This document shows, in pieces, positions 21,756-29,466 of a stretch of 40,545 nucleotides of DNA. The first letter of the stretch is position 1. The number at the start of each line of letters is the position of its first letter. The stretch is from Sphingomonadales bacterium (GTDB lineage Bacteria; Pseudomonadota; Alphaproteobacteria; Sphingomonadales; Sphingomonadaceae): positions 1-40,545 of the forward strand of contig JAIXUQ010000046.1 in assembly GCA_027483465.1 (NCBI GenBank), in the 5' to 3' direction. A model generated the notes under the pieces. The model was given only the letters and a program-made list of their open reading frames with translations. It did no database searches and was not told the DNA's origin. The position numbers and the translations under genes are program-made.

Positions 21756-24109
21756 TGCGCTGGTGGCTGGCCGGGGCCGGCGATCAGGGCCGCACGCGCT
21801 GGGTGCGCCGCTTTGATCCGCGCTGGTGGCTGGTGGATTTCCCGCGCCCGATGATGGCCAGCGTGACCACCAGCGGCAGCGAAACCGTGGTGGTCGACGT
21901 GGAATTCCAGCGCCGCGCCGACCTGGCCGGCCTGATCTGGGAATCGGCCGACCGCTGGAGCCATCCGCTGTGCGCGCTGGCCACGCGGCGCGATTATCGC
22001 GGCCTCGTCTGGCATTTCCGCTGGCAGTCCAGCGGCGATTTGCTGCCGCTTGATGCCGTCAATGGCCCGGTGCTCACCATCGAGGGGCGCGACGCCGCTG
22101 GCCAGCCCAGGGTCTGGTATGTGCGGCTGTGGAATTATGCGGTTGGCAGCGCCACCGATGCCGAAATCCGGCTGGATTTCGATGCGCTGGCCGGCGGCTT
22201 CCTGCTCCCGGCCGAGGCCGATCCGGTGTGGCCCGGCGATATCGACCGGCTGTTCATCAGCCTGGTGCCGCCCGGCCATGATGGCACGGATGCGCCGCTG
22301 CCGGCCGTGGCGCGCGGCCAGGTGCGGCTCACCAGCCTGCTGGTGGATGGCGATGGCGCGGTGCTGCCGGCCGGCGCCCCCGGCCTGCCGCCGCACGATT
22401 GGCGGCTGTGCACCGCCTATGACGACCTCTACAACCAGACGCCCGAGCGTATCTTGGAACAAGCGCTGCTGCTCGGCTGGCGCGGGGCCATCACCCATTA
22501 TCTGGGCATGAGCCATTTCATGGCGCTGCTGCCCGATGGCGCGGGCGGCTATCGCGCCGATCCGGCCCGCCCGCTGTGCGATCCGGCGCTGGCCTGGCAC
22601 CGGGATTTCCTTGCCCGCGCCCATGAACTTGGCTTTGCGCCGATCCTGTCGCTGTCGATGGAGCTGTTTGCCGCCCATTGCCCGCCCGATTGGGCGCAGC
22701 GCGATGCCACCGGCGCCATCGGGTTGACCGGCTGGGTGCCGCCATCGGCGCTGCTTTCCCCCTGCCAGCCGCAGGCCCAGGCCTGGCTGCGTGCCGTGGT
22801 GGCAGCGGTGATGCCGCTGGCGCTGGCGGCCGGTTGTGCCCCGGCCTTTCAGGTGGGCGAACCCTGGTGGTGGGTGGGGCCGAACGACCGGCCCTGTCTT
22901 TATGATGCCGCCACCGTGGCGCGCTGGCAGGCCGAGCGTGGCAGCCCGCCGCCGCCGATCCTCGATATCAAGGGCGCCAAATCGCCGGCCGAGCAGGCCT
23001 ATCTCGATTGGTGCGGCGCCCGGCTGGCCGAAGCCACGGCCGGCATGGTCGCCGCCGCGCGCAGCGCCGCGCCGGCCACCGTCTCCCACCTGCTCTTCTA
23101 TGCGCCGCAGGTCTTGCTGGTGGATCGGCCCGATCTGGCGCGGGCCAACATGCCGCCCGGCTGGGCGCACCCGGCCTTCGATGTGCTCCAGCTTGAGGAT
23201 TACAGCTTCGTCACCGGGGCCAACCAGGCCGGGCAGGCCCGGGCGCGCGCGGCGGTGGATGGGGCGCTGGGCTATCCGCTGACCCGGCAACATTATCTGG
23301 CCGGCTTCGTCCTCGATCCGGCCGATGCCGCCGCGCACTGGCCGCTGATCGCCGAGGCCGCCAGCGCTGCGGCCGCCCGCGGCGTGCCGCAGCAGTTCAT
23401 CTGGGCCTGGCCCCAGGTGGCGCGCGATGGTTTCACGCCCTTTGCGCTTGCCGATGAGGAGGAAGATGCTGCCATGCCGGCCTTTCACGATGTGCGCTTT
23501 CCGCTGGAGCTGGGCTTTGGCGCCACCGGCGGCCCCGGCTTTTCCACCCAGGTGGTGGTGACCGGATCGGGCGCCGAACAGCGCAATGCCGATTGGGCCG
23601 ATGCCCGGCTGGAATATGATGCCGGGGTGGGCATCCGGTCGGAGGCGGACCTGTCGCAACTGATCGCATTCTTCCGCGCCCGGCGCGGCCAGGCGCATGG
23701 CTTTCGCTTCCTTGATCCGCTCGACAACAGCAGCGCCGCCGCCGGCGCCGAACCGGCCGCCGCCGATCAGCGCATCGGCACCGGCGATGGCAGCACCACG
23801 CGCTTCGCCCTGATCAAGTCTTATGGCGATGATGGCGTTGCCGATGCCCAGGTGCGCCGCATCACCCGGCCCTGGCCGGAAAGCCTTGTGGTGGCCATCG
23901 ATGGCGTGGCCCAGCCGGCCGGCTGGAGCCTGGCGCCCGGCGGCCACATTGATTTTGCCGCGCCGCCGCCGGCTGGGGCCGTGGTTTCCGCCGGCTATCG
24001 CTTTGATGTGCCGGTGCGCTTTGCCACCGATCGCATCGAGGTGTCGATCGCCGGCTGGCGCGCCGGCGAACTGCCGTCGGTGCCGCTGATCGAGATCAGG
24101 GAGGATTGA
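21752..24109 (+). CDS. Fusion of a ~574-aa TIM-barrel-like region with DUF2460 (GTA gp12)
   Basis: The protein has 785 residues from ATG 21752; ATG 21755 is equally possible. Residues ~575-785 are a complete DUF2460/gp12 (AFHDVRFPLELGFGATGGPGF, RFLDPLDNSS, GDGSTTRFALIKSY, TRPWPESLVVAIDGV), which in RcGTA is the distal tail protein. The ~574-residue N-terminal part has an Arg/Trp-rich beta domain (about 1-210), then an alpha/beta barrel-like region with YDDLYNQTPERILEQALLLGWRGAITHYLGMSHF, LGFAPILSLSMELF, AFQVGEPWWWVGP and FDVLQLEDYSFVTG, the rhythm of a TIM barrel. Similar barrels are annotated in phage non-contractile tail sheath proteins. RcGTA gp12 is only ~210 residues. An internal AGGAGGA (23457-23463) and ATG 23474 lie exactly at the old gp12 start. 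Confidence 0.75.
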   Translation: MMRWWLAGAGDQGRTRWVRRFDPRWWLVDFPRPMMASVTTSGSETVVVDVEFQRRADLAGLIWESADRWSHPLCALATRRDYRGLVWHFRWQSSGDLLPLDAVNGPVLTIEGRDAAGQPRVWYVRLWNYAVGSATDAEIRLDFDALAGGFLLPAEADPVWPGDIDRLFISLVPPGHDGTDAPLPAVARGQVRLTSLLVDGDGAVLPAGAPGLPPHDWRLCTAYDDLYNQTPERILEQALLLGWRGAITHYLGMSHFMALLPDGAGGYRADPARPLCDPALAWHRDFLARAHELGFAPILSLSMELFAAHCPPDWAQRDATGAIGLTGWVPPSALLSPCQPQAQAWLRAVVAAVMPLALAAGCAPAFQVGEPWWWVGPNDRPCLYDAATVARWQAERGSPPPPILDIKGAKSPAEQAYLDWCGARLAEATAGMVAAARSAAPATVSHLLFYAPQVLLVDRPDLARANMPPGWAHPAFDVLQLEDYSFVTGANQAGQARARAAVDGALGYPLTRQHYLAGFVLDPADAAAHWPLIAEAASAAAARGVPQQFIWAWPQVARDGFTPFALADEEEDAAMPAFHDVRFPLELGFGATGGPGFSTQVVVTGSGAEQRNADWADARLEYDAGVGIRSEADLSQLIAFFRARRGQAHGFRFLDPLDNSSAAAGAEPAAADQRIGTGDGSTTRFALIKSYGDDGVADAQVRRITRPWPESLVVAIDGVAQPAGWSLAPGGHIDFAAPPPAGAVVSAGYRFDVPVRFATDRIEVSIAGWRAGELPSVPLIEIRED
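23457..23476 (+). promoter_or_regulatory. Internal Shine-Dalgarno and ATG at the gp12 domain boundary
   Basis: AGGAGGA (23457-23463) stands 11 bases before an in-frame ATG at 23474, which opens MPAFHDVRFP, the usual N-terminus of free gp12. Translation could begin here and yield a free 211-residue gp12 besides the 785-residue fusion. The spacing is slightly long but the Shine-Dalgarno is the best in this gene. Confidence 0.5.
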
Positions 24110-24922
24110 ATGGCCGGGCCCCTGATCGCCGATGATCTCACCCACCTGGCGCTGTGCTGGCGGCTGGTGCGCCGCGATGGCGTGGCGCTGGGCTTCACCA
24201 GCCATGATCGCGATCTGCTGGTGGATGGGCTGGTGCATCTTTCCCGCCCCGGCATGTCGCCTTCGGCCATCGTGCTGGGCGATGGCGTGACCGCCGATGA
24301 TCTGGAGGTGGCCGGCGGCCTGTCGGCAGCCGCGCTCACCCGCGCCGATTTGCTGGCCGGGCGCTGGGATGGCGCGCGGCTGCGGCTGTTTCTGGTGGAT
24401 TGGCGCGATCCGGCGCTGGGGCAGGTGGCGCTGGCCGCAGGCACTTTGGGCGATGTCGCGCTGGGGGAGGCCGGGGATGCCGGCTTTGTTGCCACGCTGG
24501 AAAGCCCGGCGGCCGCGCTGCGCGCCAGCGCGGTGGAGATTTGCTCGCCCGAATGCCGGGCCGAACTGGGCGATGCCCGCTGCCGGGTCAGCCTGCGCGG
24601 CCGCAGCCGCATCGCCGCCATCAGCGCGGCCGACGCCGGCCGTTTCCAGGTGAGCGGCCTAAACCCCGCCGATCATGCCGAATGCCGGATGCTGGTGCTG
24701 GATGGCGCGGCGGCCGGGCTGGAACGGCGCCTGATCGCAGCGGTGGAGGGCTGGCTGCACATGGACGAGCCGGCCGCGCTGGCGGTGGGTGACCGGGTGC
24801 TGCTCACCGAGGGGTGCGACAAGCGTTTTGCCACCTGCCGGGACCGTTTTGGCAATGCCGCCAATTTTCGCGGCGAACCGCATGTGCCCGGCGGCGACAT
24901 GCTGCAAAGGATCGGCGCATGA
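24110..24922 (+). CDS. DUF2163 / BR0599 tail hub protein (GTA gp13)
   Basis: A protein of 270 residues, close to the usual ~290. The C-terminal GCDKRFATCRDRFGNAANFRGEPHVPG is diagnostic of the DUF2163/phage_BR0599 family. Cysteines at 145, 149, 158, 236 and 243 (EICSPEC, ARC, GCDKRFATC) are placed so that four could bind the iron-sulfur cluster described for the RcGTA tail hub. The N-terminal LCWRLVRRDGVALGFTSHDRDL also fits. It forms part of the hub through which DNA leaves. The start immediately follows the gp12 stop and its own stop overlaps gp14. Confidence 0.92.
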   Translation: MAGPLIADDLTHLALCWRLVRRDGVALGFTSHDRDLLVDGLVHLSRPGMSPSAIVLGDGVTADDLEVAGGLSAAALTRADLLAGRWDGARLRLFLVDWRDPALGQVALAAGTLGDVALGEAGDAGFVATLESPAAALRASAVEICSPECRAELGDARCRVSLRGRSRIAAISAADAGRFQVSGLNPADHAECRMLVLDGAAAGLERRLIAAVEGWLHMDEPAALAVGDRVLLTEGCDKRFATCRDRFGNAANFRGEPHVPGGDMLQRIGA

Positions 24923-25344
24923 ACGGCATCAGGCCTCTCAGCCGCCGCCGCCAGGCCGCGCTGGCGGCGGCGCGGGCCGGCATCGGCACGCGCTTTCGCG
25001 CCCAGGGCCGCCGCGTCGGCCTGGGGTTGGATTGCATCGGCGTTGCGCTGCTGGCCGCGGCCGGCGCCGGCGTGCGGCTGGGCGCGGTGCCGGCCTATGC
25101 GCTGGGCGGGCTGCATGATGATCTGCTGGATGAAACGCTGCTGGCGCTGGGCTGCCGGCGGGTGCGGCGGGCGCGGCCGGCGGATCTGATCAGCTTTGCC
25201 CTTGCCCCCGGCCATCGCCATCTGGCGGTGATCAGCGAGGCCGGGATCATCCATGCCCATGCCGGGCTGGGCCGCGTGGTGGAAGGGCCCATCCCGCCGG
25301 AATGGCCGGTGGCGGGGCGCTGGGCCCTGCCCGGCCTGCGATAA
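24919..25344 (+). CDS. NlpC/P60-type peptidase (GTA gp14)
   Basis: From an ATGA overlap start the protein has 141 residues. The likely nucleophile is Cys39 in GLGLDCIGVALLA, and the His is His101 in HRHLAVISEAGIIHAHAG, followed by the VVEGPIPPEWP close typical of the GTA peptidase. It is thought to cut peptidoglycan cross-links so the tail can reach the recipient cell membrane. Being a tail-tip part, it does not replace the missing lysis genes. It is short but complete. Confidence 0.88.
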   Translation: MNGIRPLSRRRQAALAAARAGIGTRFRAQGRRVGLGLDCIGVALLAAAGAGVRLGAVPAYALGGLHDDLLDETLLALGCRRVRRARPADLISFALAPGHRHLAVISEAGIIHAHAGLGRVVEGPIPPEWPVAGRWALPGLR

Positions 25345-25357
25345 GGCGGAGACTGTC

Positions 25358-27505
25358 ATGGCAACCTTGGTGCTGGGCGTGGTGGGCCGCGCCCTGTTGG
25401 GCCCGATTGGCGGCATTGCCGGCACGCTGCTGGGCAATTCGCTTGATCGCCGGCTGCTGGGCGGCCGCCGCGAGGGCCAGCGGCTGGCCAATCCCGAAAT
25501 CCAGTCGGCCGCCTATGGCGAACCGCTGCCGGTGGTGGCTGGCCGCATGCGGGTGGCGGGCAATGTCGTGTGGTGCAGCGGCATCCGCGAAACCGCCAGC
25601 CGCAGCGGCGGCGGCAAGCGCGGGCCGGCCACCACCAATTACAGCTATGCCGCCAGCTTTGCCGTGTTGCTCTGTACGGGGCCGATCGATGGCATCGGCC
25701 GGGTGTGGGCCGATGGAAGGCTGATCCGCGATGCTGGCGGCCAATGGGTGTTCCCGGTCATGATGCGCCTGCATCAGGGCAGTGAGCGCCAGCCGCCCGA
25801 TCCGCTGATCGCTGCCGCCGAAGGCATCGCGCCAGCCTTTCGCGGCCAGGCCTATGTGGTGTTCGAGGATCTGGCGCTGGGCGAATTTGGCAACCGGCTG
25901 CCCAATCTCAGTTTCGAGATCAATCCGGCGGCCCCGGCTCAGCCGCTGGGGGCGGCGATGGCCGCGCTGGCGGCGCGGGCCGGGGTGGATCTGCCGGCCA
26001 CCGGCCAGTTTCCGGCGGTCACCGGGCTTTATGCCGGGGCGGCAGCGCCGCTGGCCGATGTGATTGGCCCCGCCCTGCGGGCCAGCGGCGCGGTGCTGGC
26101 CGCCGGCGCCCGGCTGGTGGGCGATGATCCGCAGGCGCTGCCGCTGATGGTGGCGGATCAGGACCAGGCCCGTGCCGGCGGCGATCGCGGCGCGGCGCGC
26201 ACCCGCCAGCAGCGCACTGGCGATGCCAATCTGGCCGATGCGGTGGAATTGGCCTATTTCGATGACAGCCGTGATTTCCAGCCTGGTCTGCAACGTGCCA
26301 GGCTGCGGCCCGGCCTGAAGATTGACAATGATGTGCTGCCGTTGGTGCTGAGCCCGGCGACGGCCAAGCAGATGGCGCAGGAGCGCTTGCTGCGCCAGCA
26401 GGCGGGGCGGCGGCGGCGCAGCCTGCGCCTGCCGTGGCGCTTTCTGGGCCTGACCCCGGGGGACCGCATCCGCCTGGCCGATGGCGTGTGGCAGGTAAGC
26501 GAAACCCGGTTCGAGGCCTTTGTGCTGCATGTTGATCTGCGCCGCGCGGCCGGTGTGGCAGCCATGGCGCAAACGGGCGATGGCGGCCGGGCGCTGGCCC
26601 AGGTGGCACAGCCGGCCGGGCTGACCAGCCTGGTGGCGCTGGACGTGCCGCCGCTGCCGGGCGAACTGCCCGAAGCGCCGCGCCTGTGGCTGGCCGGCGC
26701 CGGGTCCGCGCCCGGCTGGCGCCCGGCCGCCGTGGAGATCAGCCTTGATGGCGGTGCCAGCTTCATGGTGGCGGGCCAGCTTCCGTCGGCCGCCGTGATC
26801 GGCACTGCCCGCACGGCCATGCCGGCGGCCAATCCCGCCCGGTGGGACCGGTTTGGCCAGTGCGAGGTGGAATTGCTGGGCGAGGCGATGTGGCTGGAAA
26901 GCCGCAGCCCGGATTCGGTGCTGGCCGGCGCCAATCTGGCCTTGCTGGGCAACGAGATCATCCAGTTCACCACTGCCGAGGCCGTGGGCGATCGGCGCTT
27001 CCGCCTGTCGGGCCTGTTGCGCGGCCGGCGCGGCACCGAAGCGCAGGTGGCAGGCCATGCGGTGGGGGAGCGCTTCGTGTTGCTCGATCCCGGCGCGCTG
27101 CTGGGCCTGGCCCTGCCGCTGGAGCGGCTGGGCGAGACCGTGCTGCTGCGCGCCACTGGCAGCGGCGACGGCGCTTCCAGCCCGCTGGCGGTGACAATCG
27201 GCGCGCGCGGCCTGCAACCGCTGGCGCCCGTTCATCTTTCGGCCCGCCGGGTGAATGCCGATCTCGTCTGCCGCTGGATACCGGCCAGCCGCGCCGGCTT
27301 TGGCTGGCCCGATTTCACCGATGTGCCGCTGGGCGAGCGCAGCCCGGCCTGGCGGGTGCAACTGGTGGATGCCGGCGGTGTGCGGGCCGAAGCCGAGGTG
27401 ATGACCCCGCAATGGCAGGTGGCCGCGCCGCCGGGGCCGTGCCGGCTGGACGTGACCCAGCTTGGCCTCACCCTGGGCGCCACTGCCAGCCTGCCGATCC
27501 TCTGA
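25358..27505 (+). CDS. Tail tip megaprotein, short form lacking the GTA TIM-barrel domain (GTA gp15)
   Basis: ATG 25358 has AAGGCGGAG upstream and gives 715 residues, against ~1300 in RcGTA gp15. The opening VVGRALLGPIGGIAGTLLGNSLDRRLL, AYGEPLPVVAGRMRVAGNVVW and the later LANPEIQS, RPGLKIDNDVLPLVLSPATA, GLTPGDRIRLADGVWQVSE and LLGNEIIQFTTAE, FRLSGLLRGRRGTE belong to the phage-tail_3/gp15 family. The part that I cannot find is the ~300-residue GTA TIM-barrel-like domain. A barrel-like region is instead found in the gp12 fusion. The protein forms the baseplate spike and the receptor-facing tip. Confidence 0.85.
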   Translation: MATLVLGVVGRALLGPIGGIAGTLLGNSLDRRLLGGRREGQRLANPEIQSAAYGEPLPVVAGRMRVAGNVVWCSGIRETASRSGGGKRGPATTNYSYAASFAVLLCTGPIDGIGRVWADGRLIRDAGGQWVFPVMMRLHQGSERQPPDPLIAAAEGIAPAFRGQAYVVFEDLALGEFGNRLPNLSFEINPAAPAQPLGAAMAALAARAGVDLPATGQFPAVTGLYAGAAAPLADVIGPALRASGAVLAAGARLVGDDPQALPLMVADQDQARAGGDRGAARTRQQRTGDANLADAVELAYFDDSRDFQPGLQRARLRPGLKIDNDVLPLVLSPATAKQMAQERLLRQQAGRRRRSLRLPWRFLGLTPGDRIRLADGVWQVSETRFEAFVLHVDLRRAAGVAAMAQTGDGGRALAQVAQPAGLTSLVALDVPPLPGELPEAPRLWLAGAGSAPGWRPAAVEISLDGGASFMVAGQLPSAAVIGTARTAMPAANPARWDRFGQCEVELLGEAMWLESRSPDSVLAGANLALLGNEIIQFTTAEAVGDRRFRLSGLLRGRRGTEAQVAGHAVGERFVLLDPGALLGLALPLERLGETVLLRATGSGDGASSPLAVTIGARGLQPLAPVHLSARRVNADLVCRWIPASRAGFGWPDFTDVPLGERSPAWRVQLVDAGGVRAEAEVMTPQWQVAAPPGPCRLDVTQLGLTLGATASLPIL

Positions 27506-27518
27506 AAGGACCTGACCG

Positions 27519-28007
27519 ATGCCGCAAACCGATCGCCTTGCCCTGCCGCTGATCGCCGCCGGGCAGGCCCAGAAAGATGTCACCCACAACGAGGCGCTGG
27601 CCCGGCTTGATCATCTGGTGGCGCTGGCCGTGGTGTCGCGCAGCGCCGCGGCGCCGCCGGCGGCGCCGGCCACCGGCGATGTTCACATCGTGCCGGCGGC
27701 CGCGGCCGCGGCCTGGGGCGCGGCCGCCGGCAGCCTGATGGCGTGGCAGGGCAATGGCTGGCTGGCGGTGACGCCGCTGCCCGGCCAGGTGGCGCTGGTG
27801 CGAGATGAGGCGATCATGCTGGTGCATAACGGCAGTTGGCAGCCGCTGTGGCCCGTCGCCGGGCTGAGCATCGGCGGGCGCGCCGTGCTGGCGGCGGCGC
27901 CGGCCAGTGTCGCGCCGGCCAGTGGCGGCAGCGTGGTGGATGCCCAGGCCAGGGCGGTGCTGGGTGCGTTGATTGCCGCATTGCAGGCCCAGGGCGTGCT
28001 GGTGTGA
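27519..28007 (+). CDS. DUF2793 domain protein at the end of the cluster
   Basis: A protein of 162 residues with the DUF2793 start RLALPLIAAGQAQKDVTHNEALARLDHLV, then GDVHIVPAAAAAAWGAAAGSLMAWQGNGWLAVTP and a C-terminal DAQARAVLGALIAALQAQGVLV helix. DUF2793 proteins usually follow gp15 in alphaproteobacterial GTA-like clusters and are thought to be tail fibre or tip parts. AAAGGA upstream supports ATG 27519. No strong terminator follows; the next gene starts 147 bases on. Confidence 0.88.
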   Translation: MPQTDRLALPLIAAGQAQKDVTHNEALARLDHLVALAVVSRSAAAPPAAPATGDVHIVPAAAAAAWGAAAGSLMAWQGNGWLAVTPLPGQVALVRDEAIMLVHNGSWQPLWPVAGLSIGGRAVLAAAPASVAPASGGSVVDAQARAVLGALIAALQAQGVLV

Positions 28008-28116
28008 AGACGTGATTGCATGGTGGATTTTCACGCCATCACTGTGGCCTGCCCGCAACAATATCAGCAATTCCCCGCTTGCTTGAGCCTGTTTGGCTGC
28101 GTTAGAGGTTCGCCGA

Positions 28117-28133
28117 TGCCAGATGATCTGGCA
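28117..28133 (+). promoter_or_regulatory. Dyad in the leader of the OmpA-family gene
   Basis: TGCCAGA, TGA, TCTGGCA: a perfect 7-bp inverted repeat 21 bases before the start codon. TTGCTT and TTAGAG, 17 bases apart just upstream (about 28080-28108), could be the promoter. The dyad could be an operator or a 5' mRNA stem. No regulator gene lies next to it. Confidence 0.4.
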
Positions 28134-28154
28134 CGACTCTAAAAGGGGATGATG

Positions 28155-29360
28155 ATGCGCAGCTATGCGATCGGTCTGATCCTCGCAGCGACGGCCCTCA
28201 GCGGCGCCGCCAATGCGAAGGACAAGGCTTGGTACATTGGTGTGGAAGCCGGCGTCGGCTTGCTCCGGAACCAGGACCTGGATATTTCGACGGCGAACCG
28301 CACCGCCACCGTGGCCAACGCCATCAAGCAGAATTATTTCCCCGGCTTCGATGTCGGCGGCAATATCGGTTATGATTTCGGCGGCTTCCGCACCGAATTC
28401 GCGCTCAACTACATGCGCAACCGCAACCGCAGCAGCTTCGTGGAAAACAGCCCGCCGGCGCTGAACTACACCACCGCTGCCGGCACCGGCACGCTGGGCA
28501 TTCCGCCGGTTGGCGCCTACCCGGACGCGGGTGGCTCGGCCTCGGCGCTCGCCTTCATGATCAATGGCCTCGTCGATTTCGGCGGCAAGGACAAGGCGAT
28601 CGGTGGTTACATCGGCGCCGGTGTTGGCATCGCCCGCACCAAGCAGTTCGGCCGCCTGCGCAACCCGGGCCGCGTGTTCGTTGACGATGCCGATACCGGC
28701 CTCGCCTGGAACCTGCTGGCCGGCGTGTACAAGCCGATCAGCGACCATGTCGATATCGGCCTGAAGTATCGCTACATGAACGTCAGCGATGTCGGCGTCT
28801 TCACCAACAACGGCCTGCCGGTGGACACCCGTTTCCGCAGCCACAACCTGCTGCTGACGCTGACCTACAATTTCTTCGAAGCGCCGCCGCCCCCGCCGCC
28901 GCCGGCCGCGGCTCCGCCGCCCCCGCCGCCGCCGCCCCCCCCGCCCCCGCCGCCGCCGTTGCCTCCGTGCCCGCCGCCGGCCGTGACCCCGGGTCCGTTC
29001 CTGGTCTTCTTCGATTGGGACAAGTCGGCCATCACGCCGGAATCGGCGGCGATTCTGGATCGCGCGGCTGAACAATATGCCGCCACCGGCCAGACCAAGG
29101 TCGCGCTGGCTGGCCACGCCGACAAGTCGGGCAAGGATGATTACAACGCCAAGCTGTCGCAGCGTCGCGCTGACGCCGTGAAGGCCTATCTGGCCGGCAA
29201 GGGCGTGCCCGCCGATGCCATTGCTACCGAAGCCTTTGGCGAAGGCCGCCCGCTGGTTGATACCGCCGACGGTGTGCGCGAACCGCAGAACCGCCGCGTG
29301 GAAATCACCTTCAGCGGCGCGCCGGCTCCGGCGCCCACCGGCCCCTGCCAGCCGCAGTAA
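28155..29360 (+). CDS. OmpA-family outer membrane protein with polyproline hinge
   Basis: Three ATGs in a row (28149, 28152, 28155) are possible. AGGGG at 28144-28148 is best spaced for 28155, giving 401 residues. A signal peptide (MRSYAIGLILAATALSGAANA) precedes an eight-strand-type beta-barrel (about 22-242, ending LLLTLTYNFFEAP). A ~33-residue hinge of almost pure proline follows (28883-28980). The C-terminal OmpA domain (about 275-390) has FFDWDKSAITPES, LAGHADKSGKDDYNAKLSQRRADAVKAYL and PQNRRVEI, including the Asp and Arg that bind diaminopimelate in peptidoglycan. It anchors the outer membrane to the cell wall and is probably abundant. It lies just after the GTA-like cluster but has its own leader and terminator, so is likely a separate host gene. 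Confidence 0.93.
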   Translation: MRSYAIGLILAATALSGAANAKDKAWYIGVEAGVGLLRNQDLDISTANRTATVANAIKQNYFPGFDVGGNIGYDFGGFRTEFALNYMRNRNRSSFVENSPPALNYTTAAGTGTLGIPPVGAYPDAGGSASALAFMINGLVDFGGKDKAIGGYIGAGVGIARTKQFGRLRNPGRVFVDDADTGLAWNLLAGVYKPISDHVDIGLKYRYMNVSDVGVFTNNGLPVDTRFRSHNLLLTLTYNFFEAPPPPPPPAAAPPPPPPPPPPPPPPPLPPCPPPAVTPGPFLVFFDWDKSAITPESAAILDRAAEQYAATGQTKVALAGHADKSGKDDYNAKLSQRRADAVKAYLAGKGVPADAIATEAFGEGRPLVDTADGVREPQNRRVEITFSGAPAPAPTGPCQPQ

Positions 29361-29383
29361 GCGCTGGCACAGCCGCAAAGATC

Positions 29384-29419
29384 GGGGGAGCGACCATATG
29401 GTCGCTCCCCTTTTTTTTT
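29384..29419 (+). terminator. Intrinsic terminator of the OmpA-family gene
   Basis: An 11-bp perfect stem, GGGGAGCGACC (29385-29395) with GGTCGCTCCCC (29400-29410), a four-base loop and nine Ts (29411-29419). It is the clearest terminator of the window and lies 24 bases after the stop. It lacks a T-run on the other side and so acts on the plus strand only. Confidence 0.95.
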
Positions 29420-29466
29420 GTGCCTGTGGCGCAAGACCTTGGTCCGGCACCCGTGCCGGCGGCGGC

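Larger units (their letters stand above)
9022..28007 (+). other. Gene transfer agent-like / domesticated prophage structural cluster
   Basis: About 24 plus-strand genes follow the order of RcGTA g1-g15, mostly with overlapping start and stop codons. Packaging (terminase), head (portal, protease, capsid), connector and tail genes are all present and open. Integrase, repressor, replication, holin/endolysin and att-like repeats were looked for and not seen. Flanking genes on both sides are chromosomal. Base composition and codon style match the neighbours, as expected of an old, vertically kept element. Departures from the RcGTA plan are a six-gene insert after the capsid, tandem repeats before the portal, a fused gp12 and a short gp15. 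A defective prophage remains possible. Confidence 0.8.

Noticed and set aside
8861-28154. Active, inducible prophage
   Set aside because: No integrase, repressor, replication or lysis gene, no tRNA target and no flanking direct repeat was found by eye at either end.
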